Shown here: positions 13,401 to 22,800 of the stretch, piece after piece
Position numbering within the stretch: position 1 is the first letter of the stretch
Layout: every line of letters begins with the position of its first letter
NCBI GenBank assembly: GCA_964017125.1
Contig: OZ024914.1
Span: forward strand, 26,641,073-26,705,072
Length of the DNA: 64,000 nucleotides
Source of the DNA: Flabesymbios commensalis
Lineage: Eukaryota; Annelida; Polychaeta; Terebellida; Flabelligeridae
Direction: 5' to 3'
Notes under the pieces: model-generated
Seen by the model: the letters and a program-made list of their open reading frames with translations, nothing else
The model's database searches: none
What the model was told of the DNA's origin: nothing
Program-made: the position numbers and the translations under genes

Positions 13401-16400
13401 CGTAAAGCCCTGCTTTAGCCACAGCCAGCGATTGTGGCTAATTTCATTTTCACTATAGCGCCCAGCTACCTGTTCACCCCTGACCTCCTGGAGCAGTATG
13501 GTGATATTATTATTGGTTATTAATAATTATTATTGGTTATTATTAATTGGTAAATTTTCAAAAGGTCTACACAATTCGGACTGAATATCTACAAAAAAAT
13601 CCATTATTATTTTCATAATAATGCAGCTTCTTGGGAAATGTAATTATAATGTCATAATTTACAATACATGTAGTAATTTTAGTTATTTTTGTTCTATTGT
13701 ATTTTATAATGGGTCAGTACTGTACAGTTAATTTCAAGTTGATATATCGGGCGAGTCAGGATATATGACGTTACAAATATACTGATATATAGGTACATAA
13801 GATTCAAAGGGTTAACCATTATAAAGACATCTTCAATCAGGTACTTTGGTTAGGCCCCTTATTTTCAAGATTACAGCAATCGGAAGATATTGCCAAGAAA
13901 ATGGATTGTATTATTGTTAAAGCTACATGTGTATGTTCACATGAGATCTGTAATTTTATAATCCCACTGAAGATATATAAATCACAATATTAAGGCAAAA
14001 CCAGTTGTTCACAATTTTTTTAACTGAACATGGTCCAACATGTCATACTTGAAGATGATACTTCTGTAGCTGAATGATTAAACCATTAAAGCGCTAAGTC
14101 ATAAAATGCAAATTTTAAATCTCTAAAAGGTTTGTCTCGCTAACTACAACCCACAACTTCAAAAGGGGGGAAATTACTCATATTGTTTACTGGTAATTTG
14201 AGGCCATGATTAGCGGTGAAAGATACCATAACTAAATCATGGCCTAATTTAACCCTTTAAGCCCTCACGATGCATTAAAGCATCATTTTACATCCCTGAA
14301 AATATACTCAATTTTGCTACAACCAAGGGGTTTAGAAGAAAAATTTCCTTGAAACTGGTTTACTGATACATGGCAATTTTCTTTAATTTTTCACCTATAT
14401 CAAACCATCTTCACCCACTTCACCCAATTCGCGGCTTGTAGTGGATGAAGATGACAATGGTAAATTCAGGCTTGAAAGGTTAAGATGTTTTGAGTGTGAT
14501 TAATCAAGCTACAGTATAAACAAAGACGGAGAAATCTAATTCTACTGCTGATTGTAGACAATCATGATGTAATGCTGTTATGAGACATACCCATAAAAAA
14601 ACACCAATCGGTCAACAATTTACCAGACTAGCTGGACAAAAAAATTCAAAAACAAAATATTTCATTAAATGTATAGTCATACAAGTTCAAAAGTTTTAAA
14701 CAAGAATGTTTAATCGTCGAATAATTGAGGATAAAAACATATTTAATTTACATTTATATGGTAAAAATATTTCATATGCTTTTTATTTAAAAGTGGTGAA
14801 ATTCTACTCACTTTGGAGCTGGGAGCGAAACGATTGCCTGGTCTACCAGCTGCGACCCATCTAAGGTCAGATCATCGTTATCATTTCGCTCCCAGTTCCA
14901 AAATTCATGAGTAAAATTACATCACTTTCATATTGTTTAATAGAAATAGAAATTCTAGGACATAAACATTCATAAATCAGCGTAACAGCCACTGTGAGTA
15001 GATAAAATAATTGGTTATCATAGTCATATGGGGATTAAAATTCACTTACTTGCCAAATTTCAACGTTCCTGTGCAATATGTCTGCCAATGAGCACAATAA
15101 AATAAAAAAATGCCAGAGAAAACTTCAAAAAATAACCAGGGTGGTGAAGTTCCCAGTCTCAATGCAATACACGCCCCCATACTCACAAACACTGTTAAAG
15201 AGATACAAGGGTATATATATATATATACATTTCGCTTATCATTATTGAATCAATAAATATTATATTTATTTAAGGGAGGTGAACATAAATGGTTCACTTC
15301 ACATATGAACATGATGAAAGATTACAAACCCCTAGGGCTTTGATGTTGACTGTACATAGTTATCTTTGTGTTTCTATTGTAAGTACATGTACTTGTATAG
15401 CCAGATTCTAAAATTTTATGAATTATCTATGTTATTATAATTGTTTAAATTTATTCTAATAAACGCCAATGTTCCAATAAATGCCCACTGCACTGGTTTG
15501 AAAATAAAATCCACGATCATGGTACACTATACATGTATAGGCATTGAAAAACTACTTTAATAAGCTCCCACTGTAACTTCAGCGATTATTCTTTGACAGA
15601 CATAGGAAACTTGATTACTTAAATTTTTGACAAAACCAAGCAATTTTTAGTCACTCTAACCCCTAGAGCACTGATGTCGACTGCAGTAGACATTCTCGGT
15701 TTTTATTATCACCTGTATAACCCCTGATAACGAACTGTTCAAATTAAAATATGCCCTCAACCTTGAAACGCTGATATATATTGGGACCTAAATTTCACAA
15801 ATAACATAAATTTTCAGTCACTTAAAGTTGTGAATCGCAGTAGCGAGACACAACTTCAAGTGACTGAAAATTTAAAGTGAATAGCTCAGTGTTCTAAGGG
15901 TTAAGGTGTGGAGCACATACAGAGACACAACTTCAAGTGATTTTAAACTTAAATTTAACAGTTTAGAGCTCTAAGGATTAAACATGTAAAGATAGTAATA
16001 TCCTACTATTTTTATTCTTATGTTATTATGTTGTCAGATTAGCCATAGAGCATGCTCAAATTCTACAACTACATATAATCATTTATCCAATCACTAGGCT
16101 CACATACATATGTTATATAATATTGATAATATTTCAGATTGAAATATATAACTAATAACTAAGTATTTTTGACGTGTGAAGTTGTGGATAGCAGTTTTGG
16201 GCAGTATGACAACTTCAAATGGGTACAATTTCAGTTCAATTATTTGTTTTGTGACAAAGTTGTACATGGGTTTCAATGTCCACCACCATATAGCGAATAA
16301 TTCATATATTAGTAAGCATTTTTTCTACATCTAAATACAAAAATAATTACAAGTCATCAACAGGTCTACACATAAATTTCGATTCGAACAGTTTTTAAAA

Positions 16401-19400
16401 TATCTTGATAATGTAACAGCTTCAAATTCAGTTGATGTGTATGAGATCATCTTTTTAACATTTTCTAGAAAAAAAGCTGCGCAAAATGCCTGCATTTTTT
16501 GTCATTCTGTAAGAAACAGTGACAAAGCACATAATAATGTGGTCAGTGATATATATCATGCCTATAGACATATCACTTGTGACTATAATTTAGGATTTTG
16601 TATATAAAAGTAATTGATCAAGTGATTGATTAAATTTTTTTTAAACAGTAAATAATTATTATAACCATTTTTTAGCAATCTTTTGATTTCAACAAATAAA
16701 AGTTCACATCGGAAGAGATTTTGCATGCAATCAATCATGACAGTGATCTATATCACAGTACAATAGATGTTGAGTATTGAGATATTGATTAATACCAAAT
16801 CTCTTAATAAGGTTATCAGTAGAGATAAACAGCTGGGGCGGTGCAGTATGGTTATCTGTATACATAAACTACAGATTCAACTCTAACCCTTGAATCACCA
16901 TGTGGAAAAAACAGATTTTTTCATTGCTAAAACTCTACTGAAATCAACATAAAATGAGAAGAACATTTATTGTTGCATTATTTTGTAATGCACACATTTG
17001 TAAAGTTATTCTAAATTAAAATGAAAATAAAAAAGACATTGTAAAGGTTGAACAATAAGCCAGATTAAAATATACAAAATATTAGGGTGGGGTAGGACAG
17101 AAGGGTGCCACAATAATCAACATAGAATTCGGAAAAAGGTACAAGTTTCTTGATGCTAAAGTAAACTACATAATTTAATCATGTGGTACGAGAGCATGGT
17201 ATGACATCATCACACATTATCAGGTAATGCATATCAATTTAAAGCTTTATATGATTAAGCAGCTGGCACAGTACTACCTGATGATACACAGTCACAACCA
17301 TGATCAAACAGTTCTCCAAGGGGTGAGCTGGTCTTAGTGCGACGAGCCTGTTTGCCATCTATGGCATCAAACGCCTGATATCCAAAGAGGCCAATGGCAC
17401 ACAAAAAGTATGCCCATCTTGGAACCTAGAACAATCTCAAATTTATATAGGATGTGGGAAATGACATTGGGTCACACATAACACATTATAGATATTTGTT
17501 TTATTTTGCTATGAGAATCATTGATTTTTTCAGGTTTTCTGTTTCACGTGTGTGGAGCCCCCTCATCTGGAATGTCAATAGTTACCAGGTGATGGTGATG
17601 TCTAAATATTACACACAGCCTTATTATCAACAGCAAAAGAAATGTTGGTCAGGAAAATAAAGTAAAAAAACACAAGAAAGACATTAGTGTGAAGAAAACA
17701 GCAGCATCTGTAACTTAATGTAAAAACATAAACCAAGGCCAGATTTTTTTATGATATATGTCTAACGGGCGTAAATTGCTCAGATGCAATGTCGGGATTT
17801 GGAATAAAAATAAAATTCTGATGCTGCACCTTAGCCAAGGAGATAAATCTGCGATGTTGTCGGCAACGTGTGAGCTCTTCTATTGATTGACAGCACGCCA
17901 CAATACAAAGAAAATAAATTACTATGTGGAATAACAGGGCGGGTGCGCATAGCTTTATTTATCAACGTTATTAAATTTGATATCGTCATTAAATTTAATC
18001 TTACAGACCGTTGCTAAAATTAACAACGTTTATAAATCCATGACCATTAGAAAATAGCGTAATAAGTCAGCCAGTTTTTTAATTTATGGTTATGAAATAT
18101 GTGGAACAAGTAATGTTAATCAACATAGTCACTAGTTTGATGTCCAAATTTGACTAAAAGAATGAAAAAATCCACAAAAACTAAATTCACTGACTTGACC
18201 TCAGGGCCACACTATCTGAAAAATTGCTTGATTTTCCGAAGATACTACATACACCAATAGGACTTCATAGATGACAGAAGGCTATTTTCATTGATGCATT
18301 AGATCTGTTGTCTGATTTTTCAGAAATAAACCAGTTCTTTGGCTAAACCATGGGGAATAAGGGGTTATCGCAGAGCTCGAAATCGGACTAAATTTCCACT
18401 TGGATAACTGGCTAAAAAATCCTAGTCCTTCCCAAAAATATCATTTGTCCTTCCCATTAATTGTCAAACACAGGGCTGGAAATTGGACTTAATTTCCACT
18501 TGTCCAGCTAAAAAAATCAACTAGTCCTTCCCAAAAATATCACTTGTCCTTCCTAATGATTGTCAAGCAGGGGCACTCGTTCAGTAGGACAAGCTCATTG
18601 AAACTGAACTCGTCCTTCCCAGGTTGTTGGTCGTCTCGAACGATCGGACGGGGCCAATTTAGAGCCCTGCCTCGTTTGATTTGCACACTTCAACAGCAAA
18701 ATATAGGCTATTATAGTGTTATTTCTGATAATATATCTTAAATTTAACTGTGACAATATAATTATTAACAGGGCCGAGGTTAAAGTGAGCTGCAATAATA
18801 AATGTATTAATATTGATAAATAAAGCTATGCGGCTGACCTGATAATGGTACCATGCACATGTCATCTGTGTATTGAAAATCCGCATCGAGGGGAATAAAA
18901 AATCCAAAATGACAATTCTTTTTAGTTTGGTTAAATCAATGGTGGCCGGACCGTCAAACAAATAATGAAAAAGTCTGGCCTAAAGCTGTAAATTAGACCA
19001 AAAAAAATATGTTCGTTTCCGATTTGTTGTCATTTTAACCAGTGGGTAGGTAGGAAATTTATTTTATTTTTTGTCACTTCAACCAATCGGTACTTTACAT
19101 GTCAATTTTTTGTTGTTTTTTAACGCTATTTAACCCCCCTCCTTTTCATAATGTTTTTTTGGAAATCCATAAAATAAATTTGGGTGGTACATGTTTTGAT
19201 AGGGTTGGTCGGAAATTGGAAACAAACAATTTTTTTTAAGCCTTAGTGCAACACTGAAAAAAGGGTGAGAGGTACAATCTTAACAAGGTCAACAGACAGT
19301 CATCATGCAGATCAAGACCACCACAACACAATATTTCTGCTGCAATTTCAGCACCTCACCTGTTGATACAGCATCACAACCATGATCAAATAATTCACCC

Positions 19401-22400
19401 AAATGGGTGGCATTGCCTGTTCTTCTTGCCTGTTTACCATCTATCGCATCCAATGATTGATAAAGGAACAGCCCTAAAGCTGTTAATAGAAAGGCCCATT
19501 TCGGAGGCTGAAAAAATAGAGTAAAACACTTCAAGTAAGTAACTTGTTCGAGTGGCGGGGGGGGGGGGGGGAGAGGTGAGGGGTCCGGAAAAGAATTCTC
19601 AGATTCACTAAAGAGGACCAGCACTGGCATAATCCACTAAGGGGACCTGTAGTTCTGACTGATCCACTAAAGGACCATATATCTGGCTTGATCCAATAAG
19701 AGGACCAGCTAAATCAACTAAGAGGACCAACACTGACTGAATCCACTAAGGAGAGACTTACGCTGGCTGGATCAACAAAGGGGACCAAAGCCATTAAGAG
19801 GACCATCACTGGCAGTATTCACTATTCAAGGGGACGAGCGCTGGCTTGATCCAGCAAGGGGACCAGCTCAGACTGGATTTTGTAATGGATCACTGCTCAC
19901 AAAATAAATTACACAATTATTATTCCAACATTTAACCAGGGCAGATTGCAAATCCAATCACTGCATTATCTTGTCATATTCTGTCCTTAACCCTTAAAGC
20001 ACTGAAATATGTTTATGAACACAGGGTTTCCGCCAGGAATGTTTGAGAGGGGGGGGGGGTTTCAAAATGGGTGGGGGTCTGGGGTTTCTCCCCCAGGAGA
20101 AAAAAATCAGATTTTTTTATTTTTAGTGCCCAAAATGGGCTATTTCAACTGAAATGACAGCAAAATATGGAATATATTTTTTTTTTCTTCGCCATCAAGA
20201 GGGATATCCCCCCTTTTGGTGCTGAGTGGGGGGGTCCAGACCTCTCCCCTGGCGGAAACCCTAGAACATAAACCAAGAGACAAAAGATTTTTTCAATCTG
20301 AAATCATCATTAAATGTCTTACATGAAATCAGTCAATAAATTTTTCCGGCTCCAGGGTTTCCTGCAGGCTCAAGAGATTTGGAGAGGACTTTGTGAAGTT
20401 TAGGGGGGGGGGGGGGGGGGGCGGTGAGAAGATAAGATGAGTATGTGCACAGTGTGTGTACAGTGAAATGTGTGCACTTTTTAAAAGGCATCCAGAATCT
20501 TTGTTAAAAATATTCAAAATAATTTCGAGGATAGTTTGGTGTGAAAGTTTTCAGGTTATCTTACTAATTAACCTAACAACACAATTGAACATGTTGAAGT
20601 CAACTTTTTGTTACGTTAGTGCAAGTTATATTCAAACTCTTACAGTGCGGGGAGAGTCTTTAGGCGGCAAAATATGACATATGTAGACGTCAGATTCAAA
20701 GTCAGTCCCCTCACTGAAAGAATTAAAATATTTATAATGGCTGTATACCCATAACATAGGTATTCAAATAAAGCAGAAAGAGCTGACTAAGCCATTTATG
20801 ATGATTTCAAATTGAAAAAACCCTTTGGTCTCCATGGTTTATACAAAAATATGTCAGCGTTGTAAGGGTTAACTGATCTAAGAATAGTTGATTTACTGGT
20901 CTATATGAACCACATGGTTAATCAAGGACACTTTTAGTTTTTAACAAGCTGACAACCTTTGACAGGCAAGAATAATTTAATTACAGCTGTATGCAATGTG
21001 TAGGCCTATTTAATACAGATATGCATAGCTTATAAATATATTCTGAAATAGGAAACAATTAGTACAAGCAATACAAACAACATACATATAGTATGTCAAC
21101 ACATGTCATTAAGCACTAATATGATTTTAACATTACCCCCAAAATTATTCAAGCTCTTGCTGAATATTCGGATTGCCAGGCCCCAAAAGAAAACCTTTTA
21201 CCCCAGGGATCTGTGCACCAAAGGCAAAGCAATAGTTAATTAATTTTATTAAAATGTAAAAAATACCCTTTAGAGAAGGAAATAAATAAAGTATTAATAT
21301 TTTCAAGATTGTAGACAAGGTTTGTTGGTTTGTAGATAAAGTCTCCTTCTATATACTCCTACTGGATTAGCCCCACAGTGACTAATATAATTTGGTATAG
21401 TATAAATATATAGTAAACCTGCCAGATGGGAAGTGGAATTAAAAATATTGCCCAGGTCTTTAATAATTCTGTAGGCCTAAAATGATTGAATTTGATCACT
21501 ACCACCTAAAATTATCCAAGCCCCTCATTCGCTGAATATTCCCAGACCCGTAGGAAAACCCTAATTACCCATACAGATCTTCTCCCCAAAGTCAAATCTG
21601 TAATTAATTTATTTCTTGTCAGAAATTCACCTTCAAAGACAATTCAATTATTAGTTTCAAGATTGTGGAAAAACCTCTGAAGTGCTAATATGCCTACCAG
21701 TTCCCCCCCCCCCCCTTACAGTGACTAATATACTTTATTATTAATATTCTTTATTCTAAGAAACACCCATATTCCAATAAAGCCCCTCCCTTCCCGATTA
21801 AAAAATAAAACCTATGTGATCATGTACATTTTTTTTTTAGGCTATATTATCAGCGCCCATCACCAGTGCAATTTATCAGAGGGTAGGCCTTTTCTAATTA
21901 CCCCCGGGTGTTTATTAGAATAAATACGGTACATGTGCAAAGCCTAGGCTAAGGCAAGTGGGCTAAGCCTCACTCACCTTAGTCTAGGGCACTTAGTCTT
22001 CAGCTAAGTCTTTATCGGAATCAAGTCTGAGTAAGATTAAAACCAAGTATCAGGTCTATAGTTTTATGACTAGTATACTATACTCAATAAGACTATACCC
22101 CGGTAGTCTATCAGTATCACTGTCACATTATCCACTGTAATCACCACGACACTAGTCTAGGTCTAGTATCAGTATCACTGCAGTGTATATCACTATCACT
22201 TTTAGTTGAAGCTGTCAACTCGCGATACCGCTGCTCTACGTGCATCAGCCGGTGAGTTGAATACCCAACTATCAGTATCACATCACTGTCATCAGACATC
22301 AATGTCAATGTCACAATGATTCAATCATGCATGTTTATAAAATAATCAATCATGCCTTCATGGACATGTTGTATGTCAACCTTTAAAACCTATGCTCACC

Positions 22401-22624
22401 TCATGCAATGCATCTGGACTATAAATGAATAGAATAAAAGTTGTCGCAATATTAACAAGAAGGCCAAATAAAGTGATTGCATTTGGGGCCCACCAGAGGG
22501 GCACCTGTTCAACCAGCCATCGCCAAAATATCTGCATGTACGGCTCACTCATCGACTGTCCTTCTGAGCTATATTTATGTTCGCTCAGTCTTTTCAACTG
22601 CGCTGGTGAAAGCACTTGTGACAT
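7277..22624 (-). CDS. CEPT1: Choline/ethanolamine phosphotransferase gene (CEPT1/CHPT1 family), seven coding positions, C-terminal exon not seen
   Basis: Integral membrane enzyme of the ER/Golgi that transfers phosphocholine or phosphoethanolamine from the CDP-alcohol to diacylglycerol, the last step of the Kennedy pathway. Coding exons, 5' to 3': 22400-22624, then 19360-19507 or 17278-17425 (alternatives), 15050-15191, 12759-12843, 12142-12273, 10976-11134 and 7277-7402. All have GT donors and AG acceptors, and phases match throughout (0, 1, 2, 0, 0, 0), giving 339 codons. Resemblance to human CEPT1 is clear at LKRLxEHx[54 protein letters not shown] and LWIAL. The human protein continues about 39 residues (VFSFFDLIRYC...); that last exon was not recognised. 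The start is the ATG at 22624, with A at -3. Telling CEPT1 from CHPT1 is not possible here, so the symbol denotes the family. Confidence 0.93.
7500..8300. repeat. Dispersed repeat with a ~90-bp direct duplication
   Basis: The segment CAATATGGCCGCC then TAACCTCGTTTTCGG through GACTCGCAGACACCGAAGACC occurs at about 7670-7752 and again at about 7951-8032. Between them is a block (TTGAACGTTTGTATAAATTA, TTGGACCATGTTGG) that recurs at about 10680-10830. A short (TA)n run lies near 7527-7545. It lies in the intron between CEPT1 exons 6 and 7. No coding capacity is seen. Confidence 0.65.
8310..9835. repeat. Tandem array of ~145-bp units, about 11 copies
   Basis: Each unit contains TTTTATAGTAATGGTCTAGC, then TATCTAGCACGGTTTACC, GTGAAAGTGAATAATGGCCG, GCGGCCATTTTGAATTTGAT, and CATCCTCTCCTGAAATCTCA. 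The TAATGGT landmark recurs near 8322, 8500, 8640, 8780, 8927, 9070, 9216, 9353, 9500, 9640 and 9793, a spacing of about 137-178 bp. Copies are diverged by visible substitutions and small indels, so the array is not very recent. It fills much of one CEPT1 intron. Confidence 0.85.
9836..10915. repeat. Dispersed intronic repeat with GGACGG-rich end
   Basis: Holds two partial copies (about 10425-10560 and 10675-10830) of the block GTTAACAAAACATTTTTTTG with CCTTGACCTTTG and AAAAACTTTTGC, also seen near 7795-7870. A GGACGAACGGACGGACAG run follows at about 10838-10860, then a tail reaching TTCGTGTAGGAGGCATAAAA. Such runs mark the end of a widespread invertebrate repeat type; the family name is not known to me. 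Confidence 0.6.
10976..11134 (-). CDS. CEPT1: CEPT1-like exon 6 (ATSVLSPG ... TNKLV)
   Basis: 159 bp, 53 codons, phase 0 at both ends. The acceptor is ATTTGTGCAG and the donor is GTAGGTA. It reads [20 protein letters not shown] with a hydrophobic helix, and ends [13 protein letters not shown], matching human FGFVSAKITNKLVV. The donor leaves the second valine to be supplied by exon 7. Confidence 0.93.
11172..11404. mobile_element. TTAA-bounded mini-element, family B (reverse orientation)
   Basis: About 233 bp, from TTAAAACTTTAACCGTGG to GGCGGTTAAAGGGTTTA. The core ATTTTCACTCACTTGG...CACAACTTCAAGTGGGTGAA forms a stem. It is the reverse-oriented relative of the better-kept copy at 42326-42572. 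The left end is worn and the right TTAA has become TTTA. Confidence 0.65.
11405..12141. other. CEPT1 intron remainder
   Basis: AT-rich intron sequence. A family-B-like fragment (CCCACAACTTCAAATGGATG) is visible near 11500. Nothing else was recognised. Confidence 0.5.
12142..12273 (-). CDS. CEPT1: CEPT1-like exon 5 (IPILGALKF ... [11 protein letters not shown])
   Basis: 132 bp, 44 codons, phase 0 at both ends, with acceptor TTTTTCAG and donor GTGAGTG. It encodes [19 protein letters not shown] and ends [11 protein letters not shown], matching human [14 protein letters not shown]. One membrane helix is predicted from the hydrophobic run. Confidence 0.93.
12274..12758. other. CEPT1 intron, no feature recognised
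   Basis: AT-rich intron between exons 4 and 5, with no repeat or RNA gene seen. Confidence 0.5.
12759..12843 (-). CDS. CEPT1: CEPT1-like exon 4 (FDVTEAQ ... ALWEFE)
   Basis: 85 bp, entered in phase 2 and leaving in phase 0, with acceptor TATTTTCAG and donor GTAAGTA. It reads [20 protein letters not shown] then GHALWEFE, matching the human IDVTEVQIFIII segment. The joining codon with exon 3 makes K (human I). Confidence 0.92.
13190..13430. repeat. Dispersed repeat rich in CTTGCCCC words
   Basis: About 240 bp beginning near GACTTTTTTGCCCGAAGGGC and ending near GTACGTAAAGCCCTGC. It contains repeated TTGCCCC and a self-complementary GCCCGAAGGGC. It looks like an interspersed repeat of unknown class in a CEPT1 intron. 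The rest of the intron 12844-14248 is AT-rich with nothing recognised. Confidence 0.45.
14249..14483. mobile_element. TTAA-bounded mini-element, family A (reverse orientation)
   Basis: About 235 bp from TTAACCCTTTAAGCCCTCAC to GGCTTGAAAGGTTAA. It is the reverse-oriented relative of 4935-5154 and shares the CGGCTTGTAGTGGATGAAGA core and CACGATGCATTAAAGCATCA. A family-B-like fragment (ACCCACAACTTCAAAAGG) precedes it at about 14147. Confidence 0.7.
14790..14938. mobile_element. Palindromic mini-element, AAAGTGGTGAAATT ends
   Basis: 149-bp inverted repeat. The left arm AAAGTGGTGAAATTCTACTC and GGAGCTGGGAGCGAAACGAT pairs with the right arm ATCATTTCGCTCCCAGTTCC and ATGAGTAAAATTACATCACT. The loop is about 45 bp. 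No coding capacity; a MITE-type element of unknown superfamily within a CEPT1 intron. Confidence 0.65.
15050..15191 (-). CDS. CEPT1: CEPT1-like exon 3 ([14 protein letters not shown] ... [14 protein letters not shown])
   Basis: 142 bp, entered in phase 1 and leaving in phase 2, with acceptor TTTAACAG and donor GTAAGTG. It reads [20 protein letters not shown], then a hydrophobic stretch, then [17 protein letters not shown]. The FYCAHWQTY block is highly conserved in CEPT1/CHPT1. If spliced directly to exon 1 it reads TGT TTG TGA, an immediate stop, so one copy of exon 2 is required. Confidence 0.94.
15192..17277. other. CEPT1 intron with family-B mini-element pieces
   Basis: AT-rich intron. 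A (TA)n run lies at 15211-15229. Family-B TTAA mini-element pieces lie at about 15750-15904 (ending TTCTAAGGGTTAA), 15901-15982, and 16168-16240 (GTGTGAAGTTGTGG...GACAACTTCAAATGGG). Nothing else is recognised. Confidence 0.5.
17278..17425 (-). CDS. CEPT1: CEPT1-like alternative exon 2B, complete catalytic motif
   Basis: 148 bp, entered in phase 0 and leaving in phase 1, with acceptor TTGTTCTAG and donor GTAGTAC. It reads [19 protein letters not shown], then [16 protein letters not shown], then [14 protein letters not shown]. The CDP-alcohol phosphotransferase signature DG(x)2AR(x)8G(x)3D(x)3D is complete. By my hand alignment it is identical to exon 2A at 33 of 49 residues. The [13 protein letters not shown] form is closer to human CEPT1 than exon 2A is. 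Length, phase and splice sites mirror exon 2A, and joining 2A to 2B shifts the frame and meets a stop after about 18 codons. It is most likely a mutually exclusive alternative exon. It could also be a dead duplicate, but no damage is visible. Confidence 0.9.
18369..18672. repeat. Tandem ~103-bp repeat with CCTTCCCAAAAATATCA
   Basis: Two direct copies (about 18369-18471 and 18472-18570) share GGACT(A/T)AATTTCCACTTG, CTAGTCCTTCCCAAAAATAT and CATTGTCAAxCA-like words. A third, more diverged part runs to GAGCCCTGCC at about 18672. The element lies in the intron between the alternative exons 2A and 2B. The remainder of 17426-19359 shows nothing recognisable. Confidence 0.6.
19360..19507 (-). CDS. 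CEPT1: CEPT1-like alternative exon 2A, complete catalytic motif
   Basis: 148 bp, entered in phase 0 and leaving in phase 1, with acceptor TATTTTTTCAG and donor GTGAGGT. It reads [19 protein letters not shown], then [16 protein letters not shown], then [14 protein letters not shown]. The three metal/substrate-binding aspartates and the AR-G signature are intact. The eight residues between AR and G differ from exon 2B (RTGNATHL against RTKTSSPL), and the preceding helix differs at several hydrophobic positions. It lies first in transcript order, 1.9 kb upstream of 2B. Confidence 0.93.
19555..19890. repeat. G-run followed by a degenerate minisatellite of AGGGGACC units
   Basis: A run of about 16 G begins near 19556, then several ~35-40 bp units of the type TCCACTAAGGGGACC...GGCTTGATCC run to about 19885. 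Units are diverged. It lies next to the acceptor side of exon 2A (19507). Confidence 0.6.
20023..20262. mobile_element. Mini-element with AGGGTTTCCGCCAGG inverted ends
   Basis: 240 bp with left end AGGGTTTCCGCCAGGAATG and right end CCCCTGGCGGAAACCCT, a 15-bp near-perfect terminal inverted repeat. GAACA lies just outside both ends and may be part of a target duplication. The interior is G-rich then A/T-rich and non-coding. A partial related copy (CCAGGGTTTCCTGCAGG, then a G run of about 19) follows at about 20350-20421. Confidence 0.7.
20632..20872. mobile_element. TTAA mini-element, family C, second copy
   Basis: Matches 6476-6700: CCCATAACATAGGTATTCAA, AGCAGAAAGAGCTGACTAAG, AATTGAAAAAACCCTTTGGT and CTCCATGGTTTATACAAAAA. 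It ends GTAAGGGTTAA. The left end is worn. Confidence 0.65.
21125..21790. repeat. Diverged direct repeat, two units ~370 bp apart
   Basis: The first unit (about 21125-21400) has AAATTATTCAAGCTCTTGCT, GCTGAATATTCGGATTGCC and CAGTGACTAATATAATTTGG. The second (about 21500-21745) has AAATTATCCAAGCCCCTCAT, GCTGAATATTCCCAGACCC and CAGTGACTAATATACTTTAT. A C-run lies at about 21702-21714. It is intronic in the CEPT1-like gene; the class is unknown. Confidence 0.5.
22090..22320. repeat. Degenerate short tandem of TATCAGTATCACT words
   Basis: Irregular repetition of TAGTATCAGTATCACTG and TCACTATCAC words just 3' of exon 1 in the first CEPT1 intron. Low sequence complexity, no coding capacity. Confidence 0.4.
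22400..22624 (-). CDS. CEPT1: CEPT1-like exon 1 with start codon
   Basis: 225 bp, 75 codons, phase 0 exit, donor GTGAGCA. The start ATG at 22622-22624 sits in the context CCACTATGT, with A at -3. The frame stays open upstream to about 22702 but has no upstream ATG. It reads [19 protein letters not shown], then [20 protein letters not shown], then [19 protein letters not shown]. This matches human CEPT1 LKRLEEHRY, WEWLVRRVP and APNLITIIGL. It encodes the amphipathic N-terminus and the first membrane helix. Confidence 0.94.
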
Positions 22625-22800
22625 AGTGGTAAAACTTTTTATTACACACAAATATGTGGTATAATTCTGCCTTAAAAGGGAAATATTCCCTCTAGAAGCC
22701 AAGGCCTGCTCGTCCGTTTCTGTCTCCTGTCACCAACAGACGGCCGTGACACAAATATGCGCTGCGCATGCCCGTACATTGATAGTCAGCTGAGACTAGA
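22625..22800 (-). promoter_or_regulatory. Putative 5' UTR and core promoter of the CEPT1-like gene
   Basis: Upstream of the ATG the sequence turns locally GC-rich, with CGGCCG and GCTGCGCATGCCCG at about 22741-22774. The latter resembles the NRF-1 site. No TATA box is obvious. The transcription start is not determined. Confidence 0.35.
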
